From Anaerolineae bacterium (lineage in GTDB: Bacteria; Chloroflexota; Anaerolineae; JAFGEY01), in assembly GCA_016931365.1 (NCBI GenBank), contig JAFGEY010000134.1, forward strand, positions 1 to 21,060: a DNA stretch of 21,060 nt, read 5' to 3'. Below the pieces are notes generated by a model. That model did not search any database and was not told the origin of the DNA. It worked only from the letters and a program-made list of their open reading frames with translations. This document shows positions 14,410 through 21,060 of this stretch, piece after piece (position 1 is the stretch's first letter; each line of letters opens with the position of its first letter). The translations under genes were made by a program, and so were the position numbers.

Positions 14410-15222
14410 ATGGAAACGACAACCGTGTGTGGCCTGCCCCTCTTCTTTGAGGCTGTGGAACGCGAGACCGCCGATCTGGTCGGCGAGGCCATCGGCAAGA
14501 GCGTGCACCTGCTGAAAGAAAACTGGAACCTCGACGCGCCTCAGGACTGCCAGGTCTACGTGATGACCTCCTGGCAGCAGTTTATGTTTCAGGCCGCGCC
14601 CTGGCCCTGGCGCATCTGGATGAGGTTGACCTGGCCGCTGTGGGCCGGACGGGCGCAAAAGCTATGGGCCATCGCCGGCGGTTTCCACCAACCCTTCGGA
14701 CGGCGGCGCGCAGTCGGCGTCAAGCCCTACCGGCTGGTGCAGCAGGCTGATTCGAGCATCGGCAGGCGCATCTTTGTCGCCAGCGAGTACGAATCGCCGC
14801 AACGCAAGGTGCAGCACGTCACCTGCCACGAACTGACCCACGCCTTTACCGCACACCTCAAACCGCCGATGTGGCTCAACGAAGGCCTGGCAATGCGCGC
14901 CGTCGATCTGTTCGCCGGAGCGCCCACCGTCCGGACGGAGACCATCGAGATACTCGCCCGCGCAGCGGTCGAAATCGACTCATCCCGCTATCGGCAGATC
15001 GACCCGAACGATCCCGAAACGATCCTCTATCACGCCGTGCGCGGCTACTGGCTCACGCAGTTCCTCCAGGCCCAACATCCCGACCTGCTCAAGCGGCTGC
15101 TCGCGCGACGCTACGACCGCCCAACCCTGGATCGAGAGATCGCCAACGCAGTGGGACTGGACGCGCTCACCCTCTGGCAACGCATCGACGGCATCGTCGT
15201 CGACCATTTCAGCCAGGTTTGA
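14410..15222 (+). CDS. HExxH zinc metalloprotease-like protein (peptidase MA/gluzincin type)
   Basis: This 270-residue protein carries a gluzincin-type metal site. HELTH (140-144) supplies two His ligands and the catalytic Glu141. Glu158 in WLNEGLA, 14 residues after His144, fits the third ligand. This matches the peptidase-MA-like families of uncharacterised bacterial proteases. No clear signal peptide is seen. A Trp-rich amphipathic stretch (64-87, PWPWRIW and WPLWAG) could lie on or in the membrane, so location is uncertain. GGAGAG lies upstream of the ATG. It follows the double-hairpin repeat and precedes the arabinose isomerase promoter, so it is probably the last gene of the dehydrogenase-thiolase operon or a unit of its own. 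The substrate is unknown. Confidence 0.8.
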   Translation: METTTVCGLPLFFEAVERETADLVGEAIGKSVHLLKENWNLDAPQDCQVYVMTSWQQFMFQAAPWPWRIWMRLTWPLWAGRAQKLWAIAGGFHQPFGRRRAVGVKPYRLVQQADSSIGRRIFVASEYESPQRKVQHVTCHELTHAFTAHLKPPMWLNEGLAMRAVDLFAGAPTVRTETIEILARAAVEIDSSRYRQIDPNDPETILYHAVRGYWLTQFLQAQHPDLLKRLLARRYDRPTLDREIANAVGLDALTLWQRIDGIVVDHFSQV

Positions 15223-15250
15223 CATCAAACACCTCAAGTTTGTTTTCCCA

Positions 15251-15271
15251 AAAACAGTTTTCACGTATAAT
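15251..15271 (+). promoter_or_regulatory. Putative araA promoter -10 with overlapping small palindrome
   Basis: A perfect TATAAT lies at 15266-15271, about 41 bases before the araA ATG. The -35 is poor (TTTTCC at 17 bp, or TTGTTT at 20 bp), which may mean activator dependence. The palindrome AAAAC-A-GTTTT (15251-15261) sits in the spacer and could be an operator. It does not match the known AraR or AraC sites that I can recall. Confidence 0.45.
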
Positions 15272-15312
15272 AGGATTGGATTATTCCTCATCTGCTGAAA
15301 GGAGCACTTGCG

Positions 15313-16821
15313 ATGATCGATTTGAATCAGTTTGAAGTTTGGTTTGTCACCGGCAGCCAGCACCTCTACGGCGAAGAAACATTGGCCCAGGTCGACCGCG
15401 ATTCACAGACAATTGCCCGGGCGCTCGACGCAGCGCCGCAAATCCCTGTGCGCGTGGTGTTCAAGCCCGTGCTCACCACCCCGGACGCGATCCGCACACT
15501 CTGTCAGGAGGCCAACGTCGCCGAGAACTGCGTCGGCTTGATCACCTGGATGCACACTTTTTCGCCAGCCAAAATGTGGATCGCCGGGCTGAACGCGCTG
15601 CAAAAACCCTTTATGCACCTGCACACCCAGTTCAACCGCGACATTCCCTGGGCCGAGATCGACATGGATTTTATGAACCTCAACCAATCGGCGCACGGCG
15701 GGCGCGAGTTTGGCTTTATCGGCACGCGAATGCGCAAAGAGCGCAAAGTGGTGGTCGGCCACTGGCAGGACCCCGAGGCGCTCGACCAGGTGGGCGTATG
15801 GACGCGCGCCGCCTGCGCCTGGCACGACTCGCAGGGGATGAAGGTGGCTCGCTTTGGCGATAACATGCGCGAGGTCGCCGTCACCGAGGGCGACAAAGTG
15901 GAAGCGCAAAAGCGCTTCGGCTACTCGGTCAACGGCTATGGCGTAGGCGAGCTGGTCAAGTTTGTCAACGCCGTCGCCGCTGCCGAGATCGACCGCCAGC
16001 TGGACGAATACGACGCTCAATACATTGTCGCGCCATCCTTGCAGGCAGGCGGCAGCCAGCGCGATGCTCTGTGCGCATCGGCGCGGATCGAGCTGGGGAT
16101 GCGCGCCTTTTTGCAAGCGGGCGGGTTCAAAGCCTTTACAACCACTTTTGAAGACCTTTACGGATTGACCCAACTGCCCGGCTTGGCCGTGCAGCGCTTG
16201 ATGGCCGACGGCTATGGTTTTGGCGCAGAAGGCGACTGGAAGACGGCGGCCCTGGTGCGCACGATGAAGGTGATGGCGGCGGGCCTGCCCGGCGGCACCT
16301 CGTTTATGGAAGATTACACCTATCACCTCGACCCGGCAGGAATGCAAGTGCTCGGCGCGCACATGCTGGAGGTCTGCGCCTCCATCGCCGCAGGAAAACC
16401 CCGGCTAGAGATGCACCCCCTGTCGATCGGCGGCAAGAACGACCCGGCGCGGCTGGTCTTTAGCGTGCCCAACGGCCCGGCGGTCAACGCCTCGATCATC
16501 GACCTGGGCAACCGCTTCCGTATGCTGGTCAACCCGGTCGATGTCGTCGCTCCCGCTGCGCCGCTGCCCAAACTGCCGGTCGCCCGCGTGGTGTGGGTGC
16601 CGCAGCCCAACCTCAAGATTGGGGCCGCCGCATGGATTCTGGCCGGCGGCGCACATCACACCGGGTTCAGCCAGGCCGTCGGTGCTGCCCACCTGCAAGA
16701 CTGGGCCGAGATGGCTGGCATCGAGTGCGTGACGATTGATCAGGGGACAAATTTGTCTGAATTCAAAAAGGAATTGCGCTGGAACCAAGTCTATTACTGG
16801 CTGGCGCAGGGATTGGGATGA
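15313..16821 (+). CDS. araA: L-arabinose isomerase
   Basis: This 502-residue cytoplasmic enzyme converts L-arabinose to L-ribulose, the first step of arabinose use. It begins with [16 protein letters not shown], the family hallmark. The catalytic and metal residues fall at the E. coli numbers: Glu306 (GAEGDWK), Glu333 ([10 protein letters not shown]) and His350 (GAHML). A fourth His lies at about 449 (GGAHHTGFS). The length matches the usual 500 residues. The ATG at 15313 has AAAGGAG nine bases upstream. No araB, araD or arabinose transporter is nearby; an aldo/keto reductase follows. The isomerase may therefore serve a dispersed pathway. The assignment is firm. Confidence 0.97.
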   Translation: MIDLNQFEVWFVTGSQHLYGEETLAQVDRDSQTIARALDAAPQIPVRVVFKPVLTTPDAIRTLCQEANVAENCVGLITWMHTFSPAKMWIAGLNALQKPFMHLHTQFNRDIPWAEIDMDFMNLNQSAHGGREFGFIGTRMRKERKVVVGHWQDPEALDQVGVWTRAACAWHDSQGMKVARFGDNMREVAVTEGDKVEAQKRFGYSVNGYGVGELVKFVNAVAAAEIDRQLDEYDAQYIVAPSLQAGGSQRDALCASARIELGMRAFLQAGGFKAFTTTFEDLYGLTQLPGLAVQRLMADGYGFGAEGDWKTAALVRTMKVMAAGLPGGTSFMEDYTYHLDPAGMQVLGAHMLEVCASIAAGKPRLEMHPLSIGGKNDPARLVFSVPNGPAVNASIIDLGNRFRMLVNPVDVVAPAAPLPKLPVARVVWVPQPNLKIGAAAWILAGGAHHTGFSQAVGAAHLQDWAEMAGIECVTIDQGTNLSEFKKELRWNQVYYWLAQGLG

Positions 16822-16833
16822 CACGTCGTTTAC

Positions 16834-16864
16834 CCTCCGGGAGGTTTTGCGAACCTCCCGGAGG
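16834..16864. repeat. Perfect 13-bp intercistronic hairpin between araA and the reductase gene
   Basis: CCTCCGGGAGGTT (16834-16846) and AACCTCCCGGAGG (16852-16864) are perfect inverted copies with a five-base loop. There is no T-run after it, so it is more likely an mRNA-stabilising or attenuating hairpin than a full terminator. It contains both anti-Shine-Dalgarno-like CCTCC and Shine-Dalgarno-like GGGAGG. The actual ribosome site of the next gene (AAAGGAG) lies just downstream and stays free. Confidence 0.85.
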
Positions 16865-16887
16865 CCAGACCGAGAAAGGAGTATTCG

Positions 16888-17748
16888 ATGGAAACCAGAC
16901 TATTCGGCAAGACCGGGGCATCGTTCCCCATCCTCAGTTTTGGCGGGCAGCGCATCGTTGATGACCACGGGTGCAGCGAAGAACAAGCGATCCAGATCGT
17001 CAACACCGCACTCGACCGGGGCATCCGTTACTTTGATACTGCCTGGGTCTACTCGCACGGACAGGCCGAAACCCGGCTGGGCAAGGTGGCCAAGCACCGG
17101 CGCGACGAGATGTGGATCGCGACCAAGACCATTGACGCAACCCGCGACGGCGCGCGCCGCCAGCTTGAGCAGAGCCTGACCCGCCTGCAAACCGATCACG
17201 TGAACGAGTGGCGCATGCACGACGTATACTCGTTCGAGCGACTGGATGCCTTTACCGGCAAAGGCGGCGCGTTGGAAGCCGCCGTCAAGGCGCGCGAAGA
17301 AGGATTGGTTCGCCACATCAGCATCAGCGGGCACAAGGACCCTCGGGTGCTGATCGAAGCATTGAACCGTTTTCCCTTTGACAGCGCGCTGATCGCCGTC
17401 TGTCCGCTAGATCACTTTTATTGCAGCTTTGTCGAAGAGTTTTTGCCCGTCGCCAACGCCAGAGGAATGGCCACGATCGGGATGAAAGTGCTCGGCCTGG
17501 GCAGCATGCGCCACGAGGTGGAGCGCAGCCTGCGCTATGCCTTTGGCCTGCCGTTGAGCACCGTGATCGTAGGGATGGAGACGATGGCCCAGTTGGAGCA
17601 AAACCTGGCCATCGCTGAGTCGTTCACGCCGATGAGCGACCTGGAGCGGCTGGCTTTTTTCCAAGATATCATCTCGCTCGTTAAACCACACAATATGCCC
17701 TGGAAAGCGAACAGTTGGGACAATCCAACCGAGTGGATTCCGCGCTGA
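16888..17748 (+). CDS. Aldo/keto reductase family oxidoreductase
   Basis: This 286-residue NAD(P)H-dependent TIM-barrel oxidoreductase reduces aldehydes or ketones; the substrate is unknown. The catalytic tetrad is visible: Asp50 and Tyr55 in YFDTAWVYSHGQAE, Lys80 in IATKT, and His111 in RMHDVY. Barrel strand motifs continue with VRHISISGHKD and TVIVGMET. The C-terminus is shorter than in 320-residue family members and lacks the long loop, similar to the smaller bacterial AKRs. The ATG is preceded by AAAGGAG. It follows araA by 66 bp across a hairpin and probably shares its transcript, so a role in sugar or sugar-derived aldehyde reduction is plausible but unproven. Confidence 0.9.
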   Translation: METRLFGKTGASFPILSFGGQRIVDDHGCSEEQAIQIVNTALDRGIRYFDTAWVYSHGQAETRLGKVAKHRRDEMWIATKTIDATRDGARRQLEQSLTRLQTDHVNEWRMHDVYSFERLDAFTGKGGALEAAVKAREEGLVRHISISGHKDPRVLIEALNRFPFDSALIAVCPLDHFYCSFVEEFLPVANARGMATIGMKVLGLGSMRHEVERSLRYAFGLPLSTVIVGMETMAQLEQNLAIAESFTPMSDLERLAFFQDIISLVKPHNMPWKANSWDNPTEWIPR

Positions 17749-17773
17749 TCGCGTTCAAACAACCAAGGATTGA

Positions 17774-17824
17774 ACTCGGGCAAATTCGCCTGGTTTGACC
17801 AGAAACGCCCCAAAAAGCCCGAGT
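17774..17824. repeat. Nested inverted repeats upstream of the sensor kinase gene
   Basis: ACTCGGGC (17774-17781) pairs perfectly with GCCCGAGT (17817-17824), and inside lies CTGGT/ACCAG (17790-17802). There is no T-run, so this is a weak terminator candidate for the reductase transcript or a structured leader or operator for the kinase gene. I see no clear promoter for the kinase in this 101-bp gap. Confidence 0.5.
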
Positions 17825-17849
17825 CCGTCCAGGAGTATACCGTCCACAC

Positions 17850-20675
17850 ATGCCTTTTCGGTTCTGGTTTGAACTGGCCGTGCTCGCAGCTTCGGCCATC
17901 ATCTCAACCTCACTGATCCTGGTCGTTTTGGGCACGGCCCCACAGCGCCAGTCCAATCGATCCTTTGCCCTTTTTGTGCTGATGCAGACGGCCTGGACGG
18001 TCTCATCTATCTTGCTCCGGCTGTCACTCTGGGCTGAACGCACGCTGCCCGACGGCGTCGTTACCGTGCATCCCAACCTGTGGCTCGACATCGCAGCTTT
18101 TTCAGCTGGATTGATGAGCATTTGGGCTTTGCACTTTACGACGCACTATTTGAACTGTTACACACGCGCGATCCGGCTGGCCGTTATGCTCGGGGTGATG
18201 GGCAATGGGGTTGTCGCCGTCCCGCTCTTTCAGCACCGCCTGTTGAGCGATCCAGGCATCAACCAGGCCGGCACGTTCGTCGAACAGATCAGCCCTTGGG
18301 GTTGGGTTGGCGGCGCCATTGCGTCCGCCTATATCGTATGGTCGCTGGCCCTCTTTTGGCGGGAACGTCGCCGTCGAGTCAACGCCCTTTTTGTCTGGGG
18401 CATGTTGACCCTGTTGATCGGCATCCTTGTGGGCGCAGGCACAAAACTACCCTTCCCCTTTACAATGGCGACGACCAACCTGGTAGGCTTTGCGCTCCTG
18501 GGATACGGCATCATCCACAAACAAATCCTGAATCCGCTGCAAGAACAAATCCTCGAACGCGAACGCGCCGAAGCACAGGTGGCGCGCCGCACGGCAAGCC
18601 TGCTGGCGATCAACCAACTGGCGATTCAATGCGCCTCCGCTCCCCCCGAGACAAACCTGTTCCGGCTGGTTAGCGAAGAACTGAAAAATATCACCCAGGC
18701 GCTTGCAGTCAGCTTTTCGACTTTTGATCCCGAACGACGACAACTCGTCATTCGCTACATCGCCACGCGCGGAGCGCTGCTGACCAAAGCCAATGAACTG
18801 CTCGGGGACAACCTGATCGGCCTACGCATGCCGGTTAGCCAAGATACGTTTGAAGAAATGATGGGCCAGATTGTCCGCGTCGAACAAGACCTGGCCATCA
18901 TCAGTCTGGGCGCCATTTCTCCACCCATTGCGGCAGCGATCAAGGCCGCCGTGGGTATCGACACTCTTTTGGTTGTCGCCCTCCAAGATCAGGGACAACT
19001 GATCGGAACCCTCGCCCTTGTTACTTTGAAAGGACATCCAGCCATCGACATCGACGTCGCCAAAACCTTTGCCAGCGTCGCCACGGCCGCCTTGCAGCGC
19101 ACACGAGCCGAGCAAGCGCGCCGCGAAAGCGAAGAGTGGTATCGCACCATCTTTGATTACGCCGCCGACGGGCTGATGCGCATCGATAACGCCGGGATCA
19201 TCACCGACATCAACCAGCGCATGGCTGAAATCATCGGCCCGCAAATCAAAGACCTGGTCGGCGAGCCGGTCACGGCCTTTGGCGACCTGATCTCGCAAAA
19301 AGCGTTGCATGACGTGATCGACTATTTTGATGCCGAACAGAACCGGTTTATGCCCTACGAAATGCCGGTCACTCGCAGTGATGGATCGCCCATGCATGTC
19401 GAAATCAACGCCAGACCGATTATGCGCAACGGCCAGGTGAGCGGCGCGATTGTCGTCGTGCGCGACATCAGTGAGCGAAAACGAACAGAAGAAGCGCTGT
19501 ATCGCCGCAACCAGGAGCTTCAGGTGCTCAACAGCGCCGGCCAAGCCTTCAACTCGTCGCTCGAACTGGACGACGTCCTGACTGCCGTGTTGGAGCAGGT
19601 GCGCAAAACGCTCAATGTCGCCGGATGTTCGACCTGGCTGCTTGATATGGGAACCGGCGAATTGGTCTGCCAGCAGTGCGTCGGGTTCAAAAGCGATATC
19701 GTACGCAGGTGGCGGCTGGCTCCCTCGCAAGGCATCGCCGGGTGGACGGTCTATCACAACCAGAGCCTCATCATTCCAGACACAGAATCGGACAGCCGCT
19801 ATTTTAGAGGTGTTGACATTGAAACTGGGATGGGAATACGTTCTTTGTTGTCCGTGCCCCTGCGGGTCAAAAACCAAGTGATCGGCGTGCTGGAAATCGT
19901 CGATCAGCAGGTTGATCGCTTCAGCCAGGCCGACCTTGCGCTAACCGAAGCATTGGCCTCGACGGCAGCCACGGCCATCGAAAACGCGCGGCTGTACGAA
20001 CAGGCCCGGCACGATGCCCGGGTGCGAGAGACCCTGCTTCAAGAAGTCAATCACCGCGTCCGCAACAACCTGGCCGCAATTCTGGGCGTCCTCAAACTGG
20101 AAATGGATCGTCCATACAGCCCGGCCCTGGACTATCACTCGACCGTTCAGGACCTCGCTATGCGCATCCGGGGATTGGCGAGCGTGCACAGCTTGTTCTC
20201 CAGGACGCAGTGGTCGCCATTGCCGTTGGAAAAACTGGCCCATGAGGTCATCTCGTCCGCATTGAGCGGCTCACCCATCCGGCAGCAAATCCAGTTCACG
20301 CTGTCTCAAGACAACGGCACATTCCAACCGGATACAGACGATCCCCTGTTGATCTCTCCCCGGCAGGCCACCGGGCTGGCGATGGTGCTCAATGAATTGA
20401 CCACCAACAGTATCAAGCACGCTTTTCAAGGGCAGACGCGCGGGCAGATCGACGTACAGTTTGGGATCGAACAGGATGAGTGGATCACCCTGAAATTTCA
20501 TGATGATGGCCCCGGCTGGCCGGAGGATATTCTCAGGGGAGATCGACAAAACGTCGGGCTGCATCTGATCCGGATGATGGTGCGCAGCCCGTTGCAGGGC
20601 CAGCTCAACCTCCACAACGACCACGGCGCGATCGCCACAATCCGGTTCAAACGGATGCCGGCAGAGCAAATATAA
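17850..20675 (+). CDS. Membrane sensor histidine kinase: 7TM N-terminus, GAF, PAS, GAF, HisKA_2, HATPase
   Basis: This 941-residue kinase starts with a membrane region of about seven TM helices (about 7-225). The order fits the histidine-kinase N-terminal 7TM sensor. A GAF domain follows (about 268-415), then PAS (about 430-540, ending VVVRDISERKRTEEAL), and a second GAF (about 568-715). The phosphoacceptor is His735 in LQEVNHRVRNNLAAILG, the HisKA_2 type rather than classic HisKA. The ATPase has N-box NELTTNSIKHA (848-858), G1 DDGPG (885-889) and G2 NVGLHLI (901-907). It should autophosphorylate on membrane, ligand or redox signals and pass phosphate to a regulator encoded elsewhere. The ATG at 17850 has only a distant AGGAG (about 14 bases), so translation may be weak. 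Both GAF domains could bind small molecules or cofactors; none can be named. Confidence 0.93.
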   Translation: MPFRFWFELAVLAASAIISTSLILVVLGTAPQRQSNRSFALFVLMQTAWTVSSILLRLSLWAERTLPDGVVTVHPNLWLDIAAFSAGLMSIWALHFTTHYLNCYTRAIRLAVMLGVMGNGVVAVPLFQHRLLSDPGINQAGTFVEQISPWGWVGGAIASAYIVWSLALFWRERRRRVNALFVWGMLTLLIGILVGAGTKLPFPFTMATTNLVGFALLGYGIIHKQILNPLQEQILERERAEAQVARRTASLLAINQLAIQCASAPPETNLFRLVSEELKNITQALAVSFSTFDPERRQLVIRYIATRGALLTKANELLGDNLIGLRMPVSQDTFEEMMGQIVRVEQDLAIISLGAISPPIAAAIKAAVGIDTLLVVALQDQGQLIGTLALVTLKGHPAIDIDVAKTFASVATAALQRTRAEQARRESEEWYRTIFDYAADGLMRIDNAGIITDINQRMAEIIGPQIKDLVGEPVTAFGDLISQKALHDVIDYFDAEQNRFMPYEMPVTRSDGSPMHVEINARPIMRNGQVSGAIVVVRDISERKRTEEALYRRNQELQVLNSAGQAFNSSLELDDVLTAVLEQVRKTLNVAGCSTWLLDMGTGELVCQQCVGFKSDIVRRWRLAPSQGIAGWTVYHNQSLIIPDTESDSRYFRGVDIETGMGIRSLLSVPLRVKNQVIGVLEIVDQQVDRFSQADLALTEALASTAATAIENARLYEQARHDARVRETLLQEVNHRVRNNLAAILGVLKLEMDRPYSPALDYHSTVQDLAMRIRGLASVHSLFSRTQWSPLPLEKLAHEVISSALSGSPIRQQIQFTLSQDNGTFQPDTDDPLLISPRQATGLAMVLNELTTNSIKHAFQGQTRGQIDVQFGIEQDEWITLKFHDDGPGWPEDILRGDRQNVGLHLIRMMVRSPLQGQLNLHNDHGAIATIRFKRMPAEQI

Positions 20676-20700
20676 GCCACGTTTTATCCCGGGAAAAGCA

Positions 20701-20739
20701 CATCCGCACGCCCGCGCTCTAGATGCAGGCGCGCGGATG
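20701..20739. terminator. Possible terminator hairpin after the sensor kinase gene
   Basis: CATCCGCACGCC (20701-20712) pairs with GGCGCGCGGATG (20728-20739) with one mismatch and a 15-base loop, 26 bases after the kinase stop. There is no good T-run on the plus strand (CTGTTGG), so termination would be weak or assisted. On the minus strand GCTTTTCC follows, which is slightly better. Confidence 0.4.
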
Positions 20740-20816
20740 CTGTTGGAAAAATCGTGGCAACAGCAGCAAGCAAATCAGGTGGCAGCCGGCGCATCAAGAA
20801 AACTCCGGCGCGGGGG

Positions 20817-20847
20817 AAAAAGAAACGTACCGGCGGATGACCGCCGG
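20817..20847 (-). terminator. Possible minus-strand terminator for a gene beyond the right edge
   Basis: CCGGCGG-ATGA-CCGCCGG (20830-20847) is a perfect 7-bp GC hairpin with a tetraloop. Read on the minus strand it is followed, after four bases, by TTTCTTTTT (20817-20825). This would stop leftward transcription entering from the right, convergent to the kinase gene. Confidence 0.45.
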
Positions 20848-20883
20848 CACGAGAAACCGCCGCAGCGCTCACCGCCTGGCCAC

Positions 20884-21060
20884 GGCAGATGCCTGCCGGT
20901 AAGGGCGATGCATCTCCGCCAGGATCTTTCTCGACCAGGGCGCACATCAAAATGAACGGATACAGCCATTGAAGCAGCACACTGGGGATGCATCGCCCCT
21001 ACTCCCCGGCCGGCCACTGTGGGCAGGTCTTTGGGAGTGGTTGTCTGCCGGTAAGGGCGA
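20884..21060. repeat. REP-like repeat units: direct copies and one inverted copy
   Basis: The 16-mer CTGCCGGTAAGGGCGA occurs at 20893-20908 and again at 21045-21060 (cut by the edge). Each is preceded by GGCAG (20884-20888 and 21022-21026), so each unit can form a GGCAG/CTGCC hairpin. An inverted copy of GTAAGGGCGATGCATC (20899-20914) lies at 20987-21002 with one mismatch, and both contain the palindrome GATGCATC. An outer CCTGGC/GCCAGG pair (20875-20880 and 20918-20923) encloses the first unit. The array probably continues past the window. Confidence 0.85.

Larger units (their letters stand above)
20676..21060. other. 385-bp intergenic region dense in hairpins and REP-like repeats
   Basis: No frame here has a convincing ribosome site, domain or codon pattern. 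The stretch contains an imperfect 12-bp stem, a GC-rich 7-bp hairpin with a minus-strand T-run, and repeated CTGCC-GGTAAGGGCGA units listed separately. It lies after the kinase gene and probably separates it from a unit beyond the right edge. Confidence 0.7.

Noticed and set aside
15228..15248. Terminator after the protease gene (CAAAC/GTTTG with TTTT)
   Set aside because: The stem is only five A/T-rich pairs, too weak to call.
15403..16362. Minus-strand open frame of 319 codons inside araA
   Set aside because: Shadow of araA, whose catalytic residues match E. coli numbering.
20684..21017. Minus-strand frames of 80-98 codons in the right-hand intergenic region
   Set aside because: They run through hairpins and repeats, have Arg/Pro-rich random composition and no ribosome site.

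Overview
The window looks like a chromosomal segment from a GC-rich free-living bacterium, most likely a member of Chloroflexota (Anaerolineae-like). That placement is an inference. It rests on the gene mix (CHASE2 adenylate cyclase opposite a FecR-domain protein, MacAB-like ABC parts, an SCP2-type thiolase with a DUF35 partner, a 7TM/GAF/PAS HisKA_2 kinase) and on short structured intergenic repeats. No single marker proves it. Sigma-70-like promoters with 17-bp spacers are easy to see, and several genes start with GTG or TTG.

Region 1 (1-5206, minus strand) is a tight five-gene operon. Its order is CHASE2 class III adenylate cyclase, DUF952 protein, TIM-barrel sugar isomerase/epimerase-like protein, short-chain dehydrogenase, and glmU (cut by the left edge). 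The junctions are a 4-bp overlap, an 11-bp overlap, a 48-bp gap and a 1-bp gap. Region 2 (5207-7010, plus strand) is a divergent pair: a small two-TM protein and a membrane-anchored FecR-domain protein. They are driven by a near-consensus promoter back to back with the cyclase promoter, which suggests one envelope-sensing/cAMP module.

Region 3 (7027-10588, minus strand) encodes a lipoprotein membrane-fusion protein and two MacB/LolD-type ABC ATPases, followed by a strong terminator. No FtsX/MacB permease gene lies between them. The second ATPase carries a C-terminal AbrB/SpoVT-like domain, and an 87-bp tandem duplication fills the spacer before it. Region 4 (10763-15222, plus strand) starts at a good promoter and holds a FabG-like dehydrogenase, an SCP2-type thiolase, its DUF35 zinc-ribbon partner, a class II aminoacyl-tRNA-synthetase-like orphan and an HExxH metalloprotease. 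A double-hairpin repeat separates the last two.

Region 5 (15241-17748, plus strand) has L-arabinose isomerase and an aldo/keto reductase separated by a perfect 13-bp hairpin. Region 6 (17774-20675) is a 941-residue hybrid sensor kinase without a response regulator in view. The last 385 bases (20676-21060) carry no convincing gene. They are packed with hairpins and REP-like direct and inverted repeats. No tRNA, rRNA, CRISPR array, transposase or phage gene was seen.
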